From the NCBI GenBank assembly GCA_036387415.1, contig DASVTU010000039.1, positions 682,001 through 746,000 of the forward strand: 64,000 bases of DNA, given 5' to 3'. The stretch comes from DASVTU01 sp036387415. GTDB lineage: Bacteria; Acidobacteriota; Blastocatellia; Pyrinomonadales; Pyrinomonadaceae. The notes below the pieces were generated by a model, which saw only the letters and a program-made list of their open reading frames with translations, did not search any database and had not been told where the DNA came from. Shown here piece after piece: positions 40,428-49,035 of the stretch; within the stretch, counting starts at the first letter, position 1; each line of letters opens with the position of its first letter. The position numbers and the translations under genes are program-made.

Positions 40428-41474
40428 ATGCCGCTCCAACGAAATATGCTGACACCAACGACAACAGAGAATTCCCCGCGCGCCCTGTTCGTCGCCGCGT
40501 TGTGCCTCGGCTTCTCTTTCGTCGCCGCCGCGCCCGCCGATTCTTTCGCACAGAGAAGAAAGACTACGCCGCGCGTCGCTGCAACTTCCGCCGCCAAGAA
40601 CACGACGGCGAACGACGCCGCCAACGCCGCCGACGCTAATGCACAGTCGTCTGCACGGACGCTCACCGTTCGCACGGAGCCGAAGGCCGCCGTCTGGATT
40701 GACGAATTGCGTTGGGGAACGACGGACGAGGCGGGACAATTAGTGTTGAAGAACATTCCGGCGGGCCGTCGCAGTTTGCGCGTGCGTCGGACGGGTTTTC
40801 GTGAGCGCACACTTCCACTTTTGCCCACACAACGCGGCACTCTCGAAGTCAAACTTATACCTACCACCGACCAAGCCGAGCTTCTCTTTCAACAAGCGGA
40901 AGACGCGCGCGAAGGCATCCCCGGTGCAGACGGCACGCGCGGCGATGCGGCGGAACTCTACACACGCGCGCTCAAACTTCGCCCGCGTTTCGCCGCCGCA
41001 CACGTCGGACTCGCACGCGTCCTGATGGGGCGCGACCAGTACGACGAAGCCCTCGAACAGATTGAAGAAGCGCGGCGCGACCGTCCCATCTACCCGGAAG
41101 CCTCTGCGGTCGAGGGTCGCATCATGCGCGCGGCTGCCGACAACGCGGCGGCGATTCGTTCGTATCAACGTGCCATCCGCGAGGGTCGCGGGCGTCAACC
41201 CGAAGCCTACGCCGGACTCGGCATCGTCTACGAAGAAAGGGGGCAGTATCAGGAGGCTGCCGAGGCGTTTAGTAAGGCCATCTCGCAACTCTACGACACC
41301 GAACCCGCGCTCTATCAACTGCTCGGCGCGACCTACGAAAAACTCGAAAACTGGAAAGAGGCCGTCGTCGCCTACGAGAAATATCTCGCACTCGCGCCCG
41401 GAGGCAAGCTAGCGCCCGCCATCGAATCCATCATCGACCAACTCCGCGTGCAAGCCGCCGAACAGCAACAGTAA
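40428..41474 (+). CDS. Exported PEGA-domain and TPR protein
   Basis: 348 residues. A signal segment (ALFVAALCLGFSFVAAAPAD) is followed by an Ala/Thr/Asn-rich spacer. Residues about 77-140 are a PEGA domain (VRTEPKAAVWIDELRWGTTD, LRVRRTGFRERTLPL), a fold common in surface proteins. Residues about 150-345 contain four TPR-like repeats (for example RFAAAHVGLARVLMGRDQYD, ALYQLLGATYEKLENWKEAV). It is a likely periplasmic scaffold or docking protein. It lies six bases downstream of the transglycosylase, suggesting a link with cell-wall processing. The start at 40428 has no strong ribosome binding site; ATG 40446 is an alternative. Confidence 0.8.
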   Translation: MPLQRNMLTPTTTENSPRALFVAALCLGFSFVAAAPADSFAQRRKTTPRVAATSAAKNTTANDAANAADANAQSSARTLTVRTEPKAAVWIDELRWGTTDEAGQLVLKNIPAGRRSLRVRRTGFRERTLPLLPTQRGTLEVKLIPTTDQAELLFQQAEDAREGIPGADGTRGDAAELYTRALKLRPRFAAAHVGLARVLMGRDQYDEALEQIEEARRDRPIYPEASAVEGRIMRAAADNAAAIRSYQRAIREGRGRQPEAYAGLGIVYEERGQYQEAAEAFSKAISQLYDTEPALYQLLGATYEKLENWKEAVVAYEKYLALAPGGKLAPAIESIIDQLRVQAAEQQQ

Positions 41475-41485
41475 AACCAGCCTGA

Positions 41486-42433
41486 TTGAAACGAGTGGAC
41501 AACGCCCGGACTAACCAGAACGCTCACCACAGAGATGCTCCGAGGCTCCACGCGATTTCGCGTGCGAAGGCTTTGCTTGCGGCTCTGCGTCCGCGTCAGT
41601 GGGTTAAAAATTTGCTGGTGCTCGCGCCTATCCTGTTCGCGCAAAGCCTCTTCGATGCAGAGGCGGTCGCGCGAGGGTTGTTGGCGTTCGTGCTTTTTTG
41701 TCTGGTCAGCAGCGGCGGCTATCTCGTCAACGACATCCGGGATTTGGAGCAAGACCGTCTCCATCCTTTGAAACAGAAGCGACCACTCGCGGCGGCGACC
41801 CTGCGCGTTTCGACGGCCATCCTCGCCGCCGCCGTGCTCCTGTTGGCGGGCGTCGCAGGCGCGTTTGCTCTGGGCGGCGCGTTTGCGCTTGCCGTCGCGG
41901 CCTACTGCGTCGTTAATCTCGCCTACACATTCGCGCTCAAGCATGTGGTTATCGTCGATGTCTTCGCTATCGCGGCGGGGTTCGTCTTGCGTGCGGTGGC
42001 GGGAGCGTTGGCGATTCGCGTGGTGATGAGTAACTGGCTGCTCGTCTGTACGACGCTGCTGGCGCTCTTTCTCGGCTTCAGCAAACGGCGCTACGAGCTA
42101 CTGCTTTTGAAGGAAGACGCGGGGCATCACCGGCAGGTGCTCGAAGAATACAGCCCGCTTTTTCTCGACATGATGATTGGCATCGTGACGGCCTCGACCG
42201 TGATGAGCTACACGCTCTACACCATCAGCGACGAAACACATCAACGCTTCCACACCAGAGGACTCCTGCTCACCGTTCCCTTCGTGCTCTACGGCATCTT
42301 TCGTTATCTCTATCTCGTCTATCACAGAGACGGCGGCGGCGACCCCACCGAGACGTTTTTCACCGACGGCGCGACGATGGTTAATCTCTTGCTCTGGACA
42401 GCATCGGTCGTCCTTGTGCTCTACTGGCGTTGA
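41486..42433 (+). CDS. UbiA-family prenyltransferase, decaprenyl-phosphate phosphoribosyltransferase-like
   Basis: 315 residues from a TTG at 41486; the conserved family start (ISRAKALLAALRPRQWVKN) lies about 24 residues in, so the true start may be later. Nine or so hydrophobic segments follow. The polyprenyl-phosphate/metal motif VNDIRDLEQDRLHPLKQKRP fits the branch that transfers phosphoribose to polyprenyl phosphate, the first step to decaprenyl-phosphoarabinose, rather than quinone synthesis. The product would serve as a lipid-linked pentose donor for envelope glycosylation. The neighbouring GT39 enzyme uses such donors. The 3' end overlaps the 3' end of the convergent GT39 gene by 13 bases. 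Confidence 0.8.
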   Translation: MKRVDNARTNQNAHHRDAPRLHAISRAKALLAALRPRQWVKNLLVLAPILFAQSLFDAEAVARGLLAFVLFCLVSSGGYLVNDIRDLEQDRLHPLKQKRPLAAATLRVSTAILAAAVLLLAGVAGAFALGGAFALAVAAYCVVNLAYTFALKHVVIVDVFAIAAGFVLRAVAGALAIRVVMSNWLLVCTTLLALFLGFSKRRYELLLLKEDAGHHRQVLEEYSPLFLDMMIGIVTASTVMSYTLYTISDETHQRFHTRGLLLTVPFVLYGIFRYLYLVYHRDGGGDPTETFFTDGATMVNLLLWTASVVLVLYWR

Positions 42434-44202
42434 ACCGACGACGAAGACGTACCCGACCGCCTTGAATCAGCCGCGCCTTCATTCAACACCGACGCGCCTT
42501 CCTTTTTTCTCCTGAAAATCCAGACCTTTGGATGGTCGAAGATACGAAAGTTGAGTTCGGAGGCGTCGTCGTCGAGGCGCAGGCCGAATAGCGCGGGATA
42601 GAGCGTTATCTCGCGGAGCAACTCGAAATGTGAACTGCCGTCGAGCAGCGAGCGGTAGTAGTTTTTGATGACTGGTGAAGCCTCCGGCGACGCAATCAAG
42701 CCTTCCTGCCAGCGCGTTGACATGATGATGTATTCGACGCCTTCAAGGGTCGCGTCGAGTTCCGCACGGAGCGTCTGCTCGTCTGTCTGCTGTGTCGTGA
42801 ACTTCGGCACGTCGAGATATTTGAAGCGATAGTGGTGTGCGTCGAAGTCGAAAGTGCCGTCGCGGTAAATCATCTGCTGACCGTCAACCTGCGGACGTTC
42901 GTGCGGCGTCGGGCCTTCGAGAAGAATGGTCGAACCTGCGGGCACGTTGGCGAAAGCCCACTCGGTCGCCTGTATTCCGGTGTGCGGCTCGCGGTAGACG
43001 TTCATAAACGCAAGCGAATAGAGAAACGCCGACGAGAGAACGACAGAGGCGAGCGCGACGACGACGATGGCTGCGCGTCGTTGTCCGCGTTCGCGCAAGC
43101 GTTCGTGAGTCTCGACAAACATTGCGGCTCCGCACAACGTGAGAAAGGGCAGCATCGGCAACGTGTAACGAACCGCTTTATTCAACCAGCCGCCGACAAT
43201 CGCAAAATAAACGATGAGCCACAGCGCCATGATGATGTCCGGCGTGCGGCGTCGCGCCAACGCATAAAAGAATCCCAACAGGCATGCGGCTTCGAGCAGA
43301 GGGTTCATCGCCCAGAAGAGAAGATTTTCGATGTAGTACCAGTAGGGCGTGGTGAAGAGGTAGTGGTGATTTCCCTCAACCACCTTGACGCTGAGCGCGG
43401 TTCCCATCTTGGCGAGGTCTTTCAAAAATTCCTGATGTGCAAGGACGGCGTAAGGAGTCGTCAACAGAAAGACGAGCAACGAAACTGCTCCCGCCGCGAC
43501 GAGCCACACGGAAAAGAGTCCGGCAACGAGCGTTTTCAAATTCGCGGCGAGCGTCTTGAAATCGGCGGCGATGTTGTTTGTCCAAATGATGTGGCGACTC
43601 TCGCGCGCGAGGTGCGCGAAGACGAGCGGCACGACGAGAAACGCGCCGTTATATTTTGAACCCGCCGCGAGACCGATGGCGATTCCGGCATATATGTAGT
43701 TGCGTCGCTCGTCGCCGAGTCCCGTCTTGATGATGAAATAAACGGCGAGCGTGATAAAGAAAGCGTTGAGCGAATCGGTGGTGTAAAAATGTGCTTCCCT
43801 CAGCGCGGTGACGGTGAAGGCGAAGAAGGCCGCGGCCAGTAGTCCGACCCGCGCGCCGTAAGCACGTTTTCCCGTCAGGTAAACTAAGACGATGGTGCCC
43901 GTGCCGAAGAAGGCCGAAGCTGCGCGGCCTAAGACGTACATGTCGTAGAGCGTCGGCTCTCGCCAGAGGCTCAGGAGATGTGCGTTGGCAAGGAGGTAGT
44001 AGAAGATGAGCGAGGGATAATCGAAGGCCGGAGGCTTCCACGAACCCGCACGGTACATGTCGAGCGCGCGATTGACGATGAACCACTCATCGACGTGATA
44101 CTCGAACGGAAACCCAACGCGCAGGCCGTAGAAACGGAAAAAGCCTCCGGCAAACAGGACGAGCATCAGGCATAATAGAATCCGCTTCGAGCGTCTATTC
44201 AT
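42421..44202 (-). CDS. GT39/ArnT-like polyprenyl-phosphate-sugar glycosyltransferase
   Basis: 593 residues from the ATG at 44202. The first helix (LLCLMLVLFAGGFFRFYGL) is followed by the acidic motif FEYHVDEWFIVNRALDMYRA, the metal-binding/catalytic loop of GT-C enzymes. About ten more membrane helices follow, and the C-terminal about 170 residues are a periplasmic domain. It would transfer a sugar from polyprenyl phosphate to protein, lipid A or a glycan on the outer face of the inner membrane. It is divergent from a GT4 gene with only 35 bases between the starts and convergent with the UbiA-type gene. Acceptor and sugar are unknown. Confidence 0.85.
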   Translation of the reverse strand: MNRRSKRILLCLMLVLFAGGFFRFYGLRVGFPFEYHVDEWFIVNRALDMYRAGSWKPPAFDYPSLIFYYLLANAHLLSLWREPTLYDMYVLGRAASAFFGTGTIVLVYLTGKRAYGARVGLLAAAFFAFTVTALREAHFYTTDSLNAFFITLAVYFIIKTGLGDERRNYIYAGIAIGLAAGSKYNGAFLVVPLVFAHLARESRHIIWTNNIAADFKTLAANLKTLVAGLFSVWLVAAGAVSLLVFLLTTPYAVLAHQEFLKDLAKMGTALSVKVVEGNHHYLFTTPYWYYIENLLFWAMNPLLEAACLLGFFYALARRRTPDIIMALWLIVYFAIVGGWLNKAVRYTLPMLPFLTLCGAAMFVETHERLRERGQRRAAIVVVALASVVLSSAFLYSLAFMNVYREPHTGIQATEWAFANVPAGSTILLEGPTPHERPQVDGQQMIYRDGTFDFDAHHYRFKYLDVPKFTTQQTDEQTLRAELDATLEGVEYIIMSTRWQEGLIASPEASPVIKNYYRSLLDGSSHFELLREITLYPALFGLRLDDDASELNFRIFDHPKVWIFRRKKEGASVLNEGAADSRRSGTSSSSVQRQ

Positions 44203-44237
44203 AAACGTGTAATCCGAACTGTTCCTCGTAAGTTTTG

Positions 44238-45398
44238 ATGAGACTCCTCTTCGCACTGACCTACTACCATCCGCACATTTCGGGTCTGACCATCGTCGTC
44301 GAACGACTGGCCGAAGCACTCGCGGCGCGCGGACATGAGATAACCGTCATTACCTCGCAGCACCGCAGCGAACTTCCGCTCACGGAGACGCACAACGGCG
44401 TCCATGTCGTGCGCGTGCCCGTCGCCTTCCGCATCAGCAAAGGCGCGTTGATGCCATCATACGCCAAAGTCGCCGCGTCGCTCCTGCGCCGACACGATGC
44501 CGTCCTGATGAATCTGCCGAACACTCCCGTCGAGGCGACTGTTTTATCATTTCTCTGTCGCCTGGTCATTCGCCGTCCCCTCGCTGTCGCCTATCACTGC
44601 GACCTCAAGTTGTCCGGCACACGCTTCAGTCGTGTAATCAACGAAGCAGTTTTTTTGAGTAACGTCGCTGCCGGACTACTATCACAACGCGTCGTCGCGG
44701 CGACGGACGACTACGCAAACCATAGCCGCTTCCTCCGTCTGTTCGAGACGAAACGCGAGACCATCAACTATCTCATCCGCATCCCGTCGGCTGACGCCGG
44801 AGCGGTCGCGGCGTTTCGCCGTCGCCATGCGCCTCGCGGTCAACGTCTCATCGGTTTCGCAGGGCGCATCGCGGCGGAAAAGGGCGTCGAATATTTAATG
44901 GCGGCCTTGCCACACATCCGCGCAGCATTGCCCGACGTGAAGATTCTCTTGACGGGCGACCCTCGCAACGTCATCGGCGAAGAGGCTTACTGGCGACGCA
45001 TCGCGCCCTCGCTCGCGGAGGCGCGCGAACACGTCGAATTTCTCGGCACGCTCGACTGGCAAGAGTTGGCCGCCTTCTATGCCGCGTGCGACGTGACGGT
45101 GCTGCCGAGCGTCAACAGCACGGAGAGTTTTGGATTGGTGCAGTTGGAAAGTATGCTCTGCGGGACTCCGGTGGTGGCGAGCGACCTGCCGGGCGTGCGC
45201 GTGCCCGTCCAGACGACCGGCATGGGGCGCATCGTCGCGCCGCGCGACGAGCACGCACTCGCCGACGCCCTGCTTGATGTCATCCGTCGGCGCGAGCACT
45301 ACGTCCGGCCACGCGCCGAAATCGAAAAGCACTTCGCCTTCGACGACGACGTGCGTCGCTACGAAGCGTTGTTCGAGCGTCTGTTGGATAAAAAATAG
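44238..45398 (+). CDS. Glycosyltransferase family 4
   Basis: 386 residues from the ATG at 44238 (a TTG just before it is in frame). The GT-B fold starts with LLFALTYYHPHISGLTIVVE, the usual acceptor-side loop. The donor half has IGFAGRIAAEKGVEYLMAAL and the E-x7-E signature in NSTESFGLVQLESMLCGTPV (Glu-Ser-Phe-Gly-Leu). It is predicted cytosolic or peripheral on the inner membrane. The methyltransferase gene starts two bases after its stop, so the pair is one operon. The sugar nucleotide cannot be assigned. Confidence 0.9.
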   Translation: MRLLFALTYYHPHISGLTIVVERLAEALAARGHEITVITSQHRSELPLTETHNGVHVVRVPVAFRISKGALMPSYAKVAASLLRRHDAVLMNLPNTPVEATVLSFLCRLVIRRPLAVAYHCDLKLSGTRFSRVINEAVFLSNVAAGLLSQRVVAATDDYANHSRFLRLFETKRETINYLIRIPSADAGAVAAFRRRHAPRGQRLIGFAGRIAAEKGVEYLMAALPHIRAALPDVKILLTGDPRNVIGEEAYWRRIAPSLAEAREHVEFLGTLDWQELAAFYAACDVTVLPSVNSTESFGLVQLESMLCGTPVVASDLPGVRVPVQTTGMGRIVAPRDEHALADALLDVIRRREHYVRPRAEIEKHFAFDDDVRRYEALFERLLDKK

Positions 45399-45400
45399 AA

Positions 45401-46285
45401 GTGCACAACGACGACCAAAACAAACAGCCCGCGCCGCGCGTGAATCCGCAACCGACGCGACGCACCAATCAAAAGCCGACGCCGACGCGCCGCGATTACC
45501 TGCGCGAACATCTGCGCGAAGTTCCGGCCTTTCGCGCGTTGGTCAGGAGCGTCGAGTGCCGTCTTTTTGAAGAGGCCGGACGACTCGAAGCGCCCGTGCT
45601 CGACATCGGTTGCGGCGACGGCCATTTCGCCGCCACAGCCTTTACCGAACCCCTCTTCGCGGGCATCGACCCCGACGCCCGACTGATTGACGAAGCACGC
45701 ACGCGCGGCGCTCATCAACATCTCGTCGCCGCCAGCGCCACCGCGATTCCGTTCCCCGACCACTCTTTCAACACCGTCGTTGCCAACTGCGTCATCGAAC
45801 ACATCCCCGATTTACACACGACGCTCCGAGAGATTTTTCGTGTACTGCGACCGGGCGGACGCTTTCTCTTCGGCGTACCCAGTCATCGTTTCGGTGAAAT
45901 GCTGCTCGTCTCAACCCTGCTGCACTCCCTGAAATTAACGCGGCTCTCGCGTGCCTACGGCGACTGGTTCAACGGTCATTCGCTTCACTTCCACACCTAC
46001 GACCCGCCGACGTGGTTTCAACATTTAGACCGTCATGGTTTCCGCGTCGAGCATTGGGAATATTATCTTACGCCCGCCGCTCATCGTGCCTTTGATGTCG
46101 CGCATTACCTCAGCGTGCCGCGTCTCGTCACACGCAAACTGACCGGAAAGTGGGTCGCCATGCCCAACCCCATCACCACTCGTCTCTATGAAAAATGGCT
46201 CCGCCGACACTACGAACGCCGACCCGCGATGCCCGACGAAGAAGGCCCCTATATCTTCTTTCACGCACGAAAGATTCACGACTGA
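45401..46285 (+). CDS. Class I SAM-dependent methyltransferase
   Basis: 294 residues from a GTG. The SAM-binding motif is VLDIGCGDGHFA (motif I), followed by acidic loop GIDPDARLIDEART and motif post-I/II AIPFPDHSFNTVVANCVIEH and LRPGGRFLFGVPS. The N-terminal 30 residues are polar and variable. The C-terminal about 100 residues are a helical cap (HSLHFHTYDPPTWFQHLDRH). The substrate is probably a lipid-linked or sugar intermediate, inferred only from the neighbouring glycosyltransferase. It is followed by a family F repeat. Confidence 0.9.
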   Translation: MHNDDQNKQPAPRVNPQPTRRTNQKPTPTRRDYLREHLREVPAFRALVRSVECRLFEEAGRLEAPVLDIGCGDGHFAATAFTEPLFAGIDPDARLIDEARTRGAHQHLVAASATAIPFPDHSFNTVVANCVIEHIPDLHTTLREIFRVLRPGGRFLFGVPSHRFGEMLLVSTLLHSLKLTRLSRAYGDWFNGHSLHFHTYDPPTWFQHLDRHGFRVEHWEYYLTPAAHRAFDVAHYLSVPRLVTRKLTGKWVAMPNPITTRLYEKWLRRHYERRPAMPDEEGPYIFFHARKIHD

Positions 46286-46299
46286 CGGTGCATCTCAAA

Positions 46300-46445
46300 A
46301 TCGCAATTAGACACAGAGACACGGAGCAAGGCACAAGTAAAAAGGTTAAAGGCAACCGTGAGGAAAGTGGCGGCTCCTCCGTTTTGCCTTTTTACTTTTA
46401 CCTTTTGCCTTTGCGTCAGCGTTTGTCTTTACGTCAGCGTTTGCC
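46300..46445. repeat. Nested word-repeat element, family F copy 2, asymmetric
   Basis: Inner arms: AAGTAAAAAGGTTAAAGGCA (46336-46355) against TTGCCTTTTTACTTTTACCT (46383-46402) and TTTGCC. The left outer arm has the family word ACACAGAGACACGGAG (46310-46325). The right outer arm is not its complement but a tandem of CGTCAGCGTTTG (46414 and 46432), so the outer arm is replaced or decayed. Confidence 0.75.
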
Positions 46446-46522
46446 ACGCGGCGTCGCTCTGTGAGAGCATCATGTCTCACTTGTCGCTCTCGAATTTTTC
46501 CTTTTGCCGGAATCAAAACAAC

Positions 46523-47722
46523 ATGACTTCAACAGCATCCTCGAAGCACCAATACGTCTCGCAGAAAGCGAGTCGTTTCACCGAATCCGTTATCCGCGAA
46601 ATGACGCGCGAGGCCATGAAGCACGGAGCAGTCAATCTCTCGCAGGGCTTCCCGGATTTCGCCGCGCCGGAGGAGATTAAACGCGCCGCGATGGAAGCTA
46701 TCGCCGACGACATCAACCAGTATGCGATCACGTGGGGCGCACGCCCGTTCCGCGAGGCGATTGCGGAAAAGACTTTGTGGTATCTCGGTCTCGACATCGA
46801 CCCGGAGACGGAAATCACCGTCACGTGCGGTTCGACCGAAGGCATGATTGCCGCGATGATGGCGACCGTTGACCCCGGCGAAGAGGTCGTCATCTTCGAG
46901 CCGTTCTATGAAAACTACGCGCCCGACGTGATTCTCTCCGACGCACGCCCGCGATACGTCCCGCTTCGCGCGCCCGAATGGACGTTTGACCGCGACGAGT
47001 TGCGCGCGGCCTTCAACGACAAGACCAAAGCCATCATCATCTGTCAGCCCAACAATCCGACGGGCAAGGTCTTCACACGCGAGGAACTCGAATTCATTGC
47101 CGCGCTCTGCATCGAACACGACGCGCTCTGCTTCACAGACGAAATCTACGAACACATCCTCTACTCGCGCCCCGACCGCGAAGTCGCGCACATCTCAATG
47201 GCGCAACTTCCGGGGATGCGCGAGCGCACCGTGGTTATCAATTCGATGTCGAAAACTTATTCGGTCACAGGTTGGCGCGTCGGCTACTGTATCGCCCCGC
47301 CCGTCATCACAGGCGCGATACGCAAGGTGCACGATTTCCTCACCGTCGGCGCAGCCGCCCCGCTTCAATCGGCGGGCGCCGCCGCGCTACGGCTTCCGCG
47401 CAGCTACTACGCACGCCTCCAAACCGATTACACCGCGCGACGCGACCTCCTTTTGCCCGTGCTCGAACAGGCGGGCTTCCGCGTCTTCGCCCCTGACGGG
47501 GCGTACTACATCATGACCGACATCAGTCGTTTCGGATTCGATAACGACATCGACTTCACGCGTTTTCTCGTACGCGAAATCGGCGTCGCCTGCGTGCCCG
47601 GTTCATCCTTCTACAGCCGCCCCGAACTCGGCGCGCAACAGGTGCGTTTCTGCTTCTGCAAACGCGACGAGACGCTCAACGCCGCCGCCGAACGCCTCGA
47701 AAAACTTCGCTCACGAATTTGA
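46523..47722 (+). CDS. Class I/II aminotransferase (aspartate/kynurenine-type)
   Basis: 399 residues from the ATG at 46523; the frame is open 55 codons further upstream, but that part is encoded by the right arm of a repeat and is rejected. The PLP-Schiff-base lysine is Lys244 in NSMSKTYSVTGWRVGY. LSQGFPDFAAPEEIK, QPNNPTGKVFT and the C-terminal VRFCFCKRDETL are family motifs; substrate carboxylate Arg lies in VRFCF. The layout fits the AspC/kynurenine-oxoglutarate group. It is a single gene flanked by a repeat and a small membrane protein gene. The amino donor is not assigned. Confidence 0.9.
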   Translation: MTSTASSKHQYVSQKASRFTESVIREMTREAMKHGAVNLSQGFPDFAAPEEIKRAAMEAIADDINQYAITWGARPFREAIAEKTLWYLGLDIDPETEITVTCGSTEGMIAAMMATVDPGEEVVIFEPFYENYAPDVILSDARPRYVPLRAPEWTFDRDELRAAFNDKTKAIIICQPNNPTGKVFTREELEFIAALCIEHDALCFTDEIYEHILYSRPDREVAHISMAQLPGMRERTVVINSMSKTYSVTGWRVGYCIAPPVITGAIRKVHDFLTVGAAAPLQSAGAAALRLPRSYYARLQTDYTARRDLLLPVLEQAGFRVFAPDGAYYIMTDISRFGFDNDIDFTRFLVREIGVACVPGSSFYSRPELGAQQVRFCFCKRDETLNAAAERLEKLRSRI

Positions 47723-47782
47723 GAAGCAGCGACGTGTAAGGCGAGCGACGGGCGACGGAAGAAACGACGAGAAACCGCGAAC

Positions 47783-47965
47783 GTGTGGGATACGAAACGT
47801 CAAATCATCTGGCTGGCGGCGGGGCTCATCTTCGGCAGTTTTGTGCTCTACAACGAAGCGCACGACGAAGCCGGCATCTTCGACCCCTCCTACTTCGCGC
47901 AGTTGGAGATGCTGCTCCTCATCATCATCGCCGTCATGTTCTACATCTACTCTCGTAAATCGTAA
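47783..47965 (+). CDS. Small two-helix membrane protein
   Basis: 60 residues from a GTG. Two hydrophobic segments (QIIWLAAGLIFGSFVLYN and LEMLLLIIIAVMFYIYS) flank a short acidic loop, so a small inner-membrane hairpin protein is predicted. The last residues and the stop codon (CGTAAATCGTAA) are encoded by the left arm of a family C repeat. The family is not recognised. The absence of a clear ribosome binding site keeps confidence low. Confidence 0.45.
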   Translation: MWDTKRQIIWLAAGLIFGSFVLYNEAHDEAGIFDPSYFAQLEMLLLIIIAVMFYIYSRKS

Positions 47966-48031
47966 GTGGTAAATCGTGATAAGAAGAACGCAGATTTTAT
48001 CTATTTACGATTTACCATTTACGATTCACGA
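47953..48031. repeat. Word-repeat inverted repeat, family C copy 2
   Basis: TCGTAAATCGTAAGTGGTAA and following (47953-47983) pair with CTATTTACGATTTACCATTT and following (48001-48031), with few mismatches. The words are GTAAATC and GGTAAAT. The left arm supplies the stop codon of the gene at 47783 and the right edge abuts the stop of the convergent VWA gene. Confidence 0.85.
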
Positions 48032-48032
48032 C

Positions 48033-48944
48033 TCATTTAATCATCAATTTGGAGCGGGATTGGATGCCTTCGTTGGGGAGAAGGAGGAGGCGTCGGGATT
48101 CTGTGAGGGCGTAGCTGGTGGGCTGGTAGGCGAGGATGTAGCGATTTTTGCGTAACTCGTCGCAGATGCTTTTGGCCGCCTCGCCGGGTTCGTTGACGGT
48201 GAGGATACGACCGCCCGTGCCTTCGACAAGTTTTTCGATGACCTGCGAGGGTTTTGGACGGTCGCGTCGAAACGCGCCGCCCGTGCGGTCTGGAATCTGC
48301 AAGGCGTAGACGGTGATGTCCTGCGACTGAAGTTCTTCGAGAATCTCTTGAAATTTGGTTTTGCTGCCACGGTCGAGGCCGTCCGCAACGAGCACGATGA
48401 CGCGTTTGCGGTTCGCGTCGGCAAACGGCATGAGGGCTTCGTTGATGACGGCGCGGAGTGCGTCAAAGAGATGCGGCTCGCCGCGTTTGCGGAATTGCGG
48501 CAGCGCGGCCTCGATTTTTTTGGCGTCGTCCGTCCAGTCGGAGATGATTTCGGCGTTTTCGTCGTAGCCGACGACGAGCACCTGGTCGCCTTCGTAAATC
48601 TCGTAGGCAAACTCGCGCGTCGCCCTCGACAGTTTCTCCACGTCTGCGCGTAACGAGAGCGAATTATCGACTAAAAGCACGATGCGCGCGGGCGAAGGGT
48701 CGGGCGAAAAACTCTGTATGGCCTGTTCGATGCCGCCGTCGTAGAGGGCGAAGTCCTTGCCTGTGATACGTTTAGTGGAACCGTCCAGCCTTTCCGCGAC
48801 GACATTGATAATAACGCCGCGTTCTTTGGAGGAGGATGAAGCGTTGGTGCGGCGTCCGGCCTGCCCCGCCGCGTCGCCGCCGTGATTACCGCCGGACAGG
48901 AGCAGCAAGAGAGAGATGGATAGCAGTTTATATTTGACGCGCAT
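48033..48944 (-). CDS. Exported VWFA-related acidobacterial protein
   Basis: 303 residues. A signal segment (LLSISLLLLLSGGNHGG) is followed by a Ser/Asn-rich spacer, a short domain before the VWA fold (VVAERLDGSTKRITGKDFAL) and a VWA domain. The metal-ion-dependent adhesion site is intact in LLVDNSLSL (Asp-x-Ser-x-Ser). The end GGRILTVNEPGEAAKSICDE and YILAYQPTSYAL is typical of the VWFA-related domain first described in Acidobacteria. It is a periplasmic or surface binding protein of unknown partner. Two more members lie at 60693 and 61863. It is convergent with the small membrane protein gene. Confidence 0.88.
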   Translation of the reverse strand: MRVKYKLLSISLLLLLSGGNHGGDAAGQAGRRTNASSSSKERGVIINVVAERLDGSTKRITGKDFALYDGGIEQAIQSFSPDPSPARIVLLVDNSLSLRADVEKLSRATREFAYEIYEGDQVLVVGYDENAEIISDWTDDAKKIEAALPQFRKRGEPHLFDALRAVINEALMPFADANRKRVIVLVADGLDRGSKTKFQEILEELQSQDITVYALQIPDRTGGAFRRDRPKPSQVIEKLVEGTGGRILTVNEPGEAAKSICDELRKNRYILAYQPTSYALTESRRLLLLPNEGIQSRSKLMIK

Positions 48945-49035
48945 CGGTAAAGAAGAAATTTCGGTCGCTTAAAGGAAGCCTCCGGGTCGCCGTTGCGTGG
49001 CGTTGTGGCGTCGGCATTGGCGGCGCGAGGCGGTG

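Noticed and set aside
46358..46522. 55-codon N-terminal extension of the aminotransferase
   Set aside because: It is the translation of the right arm of a word-repeat element (Cys/Phe-rich) and precedes the conserved family start at 46523.
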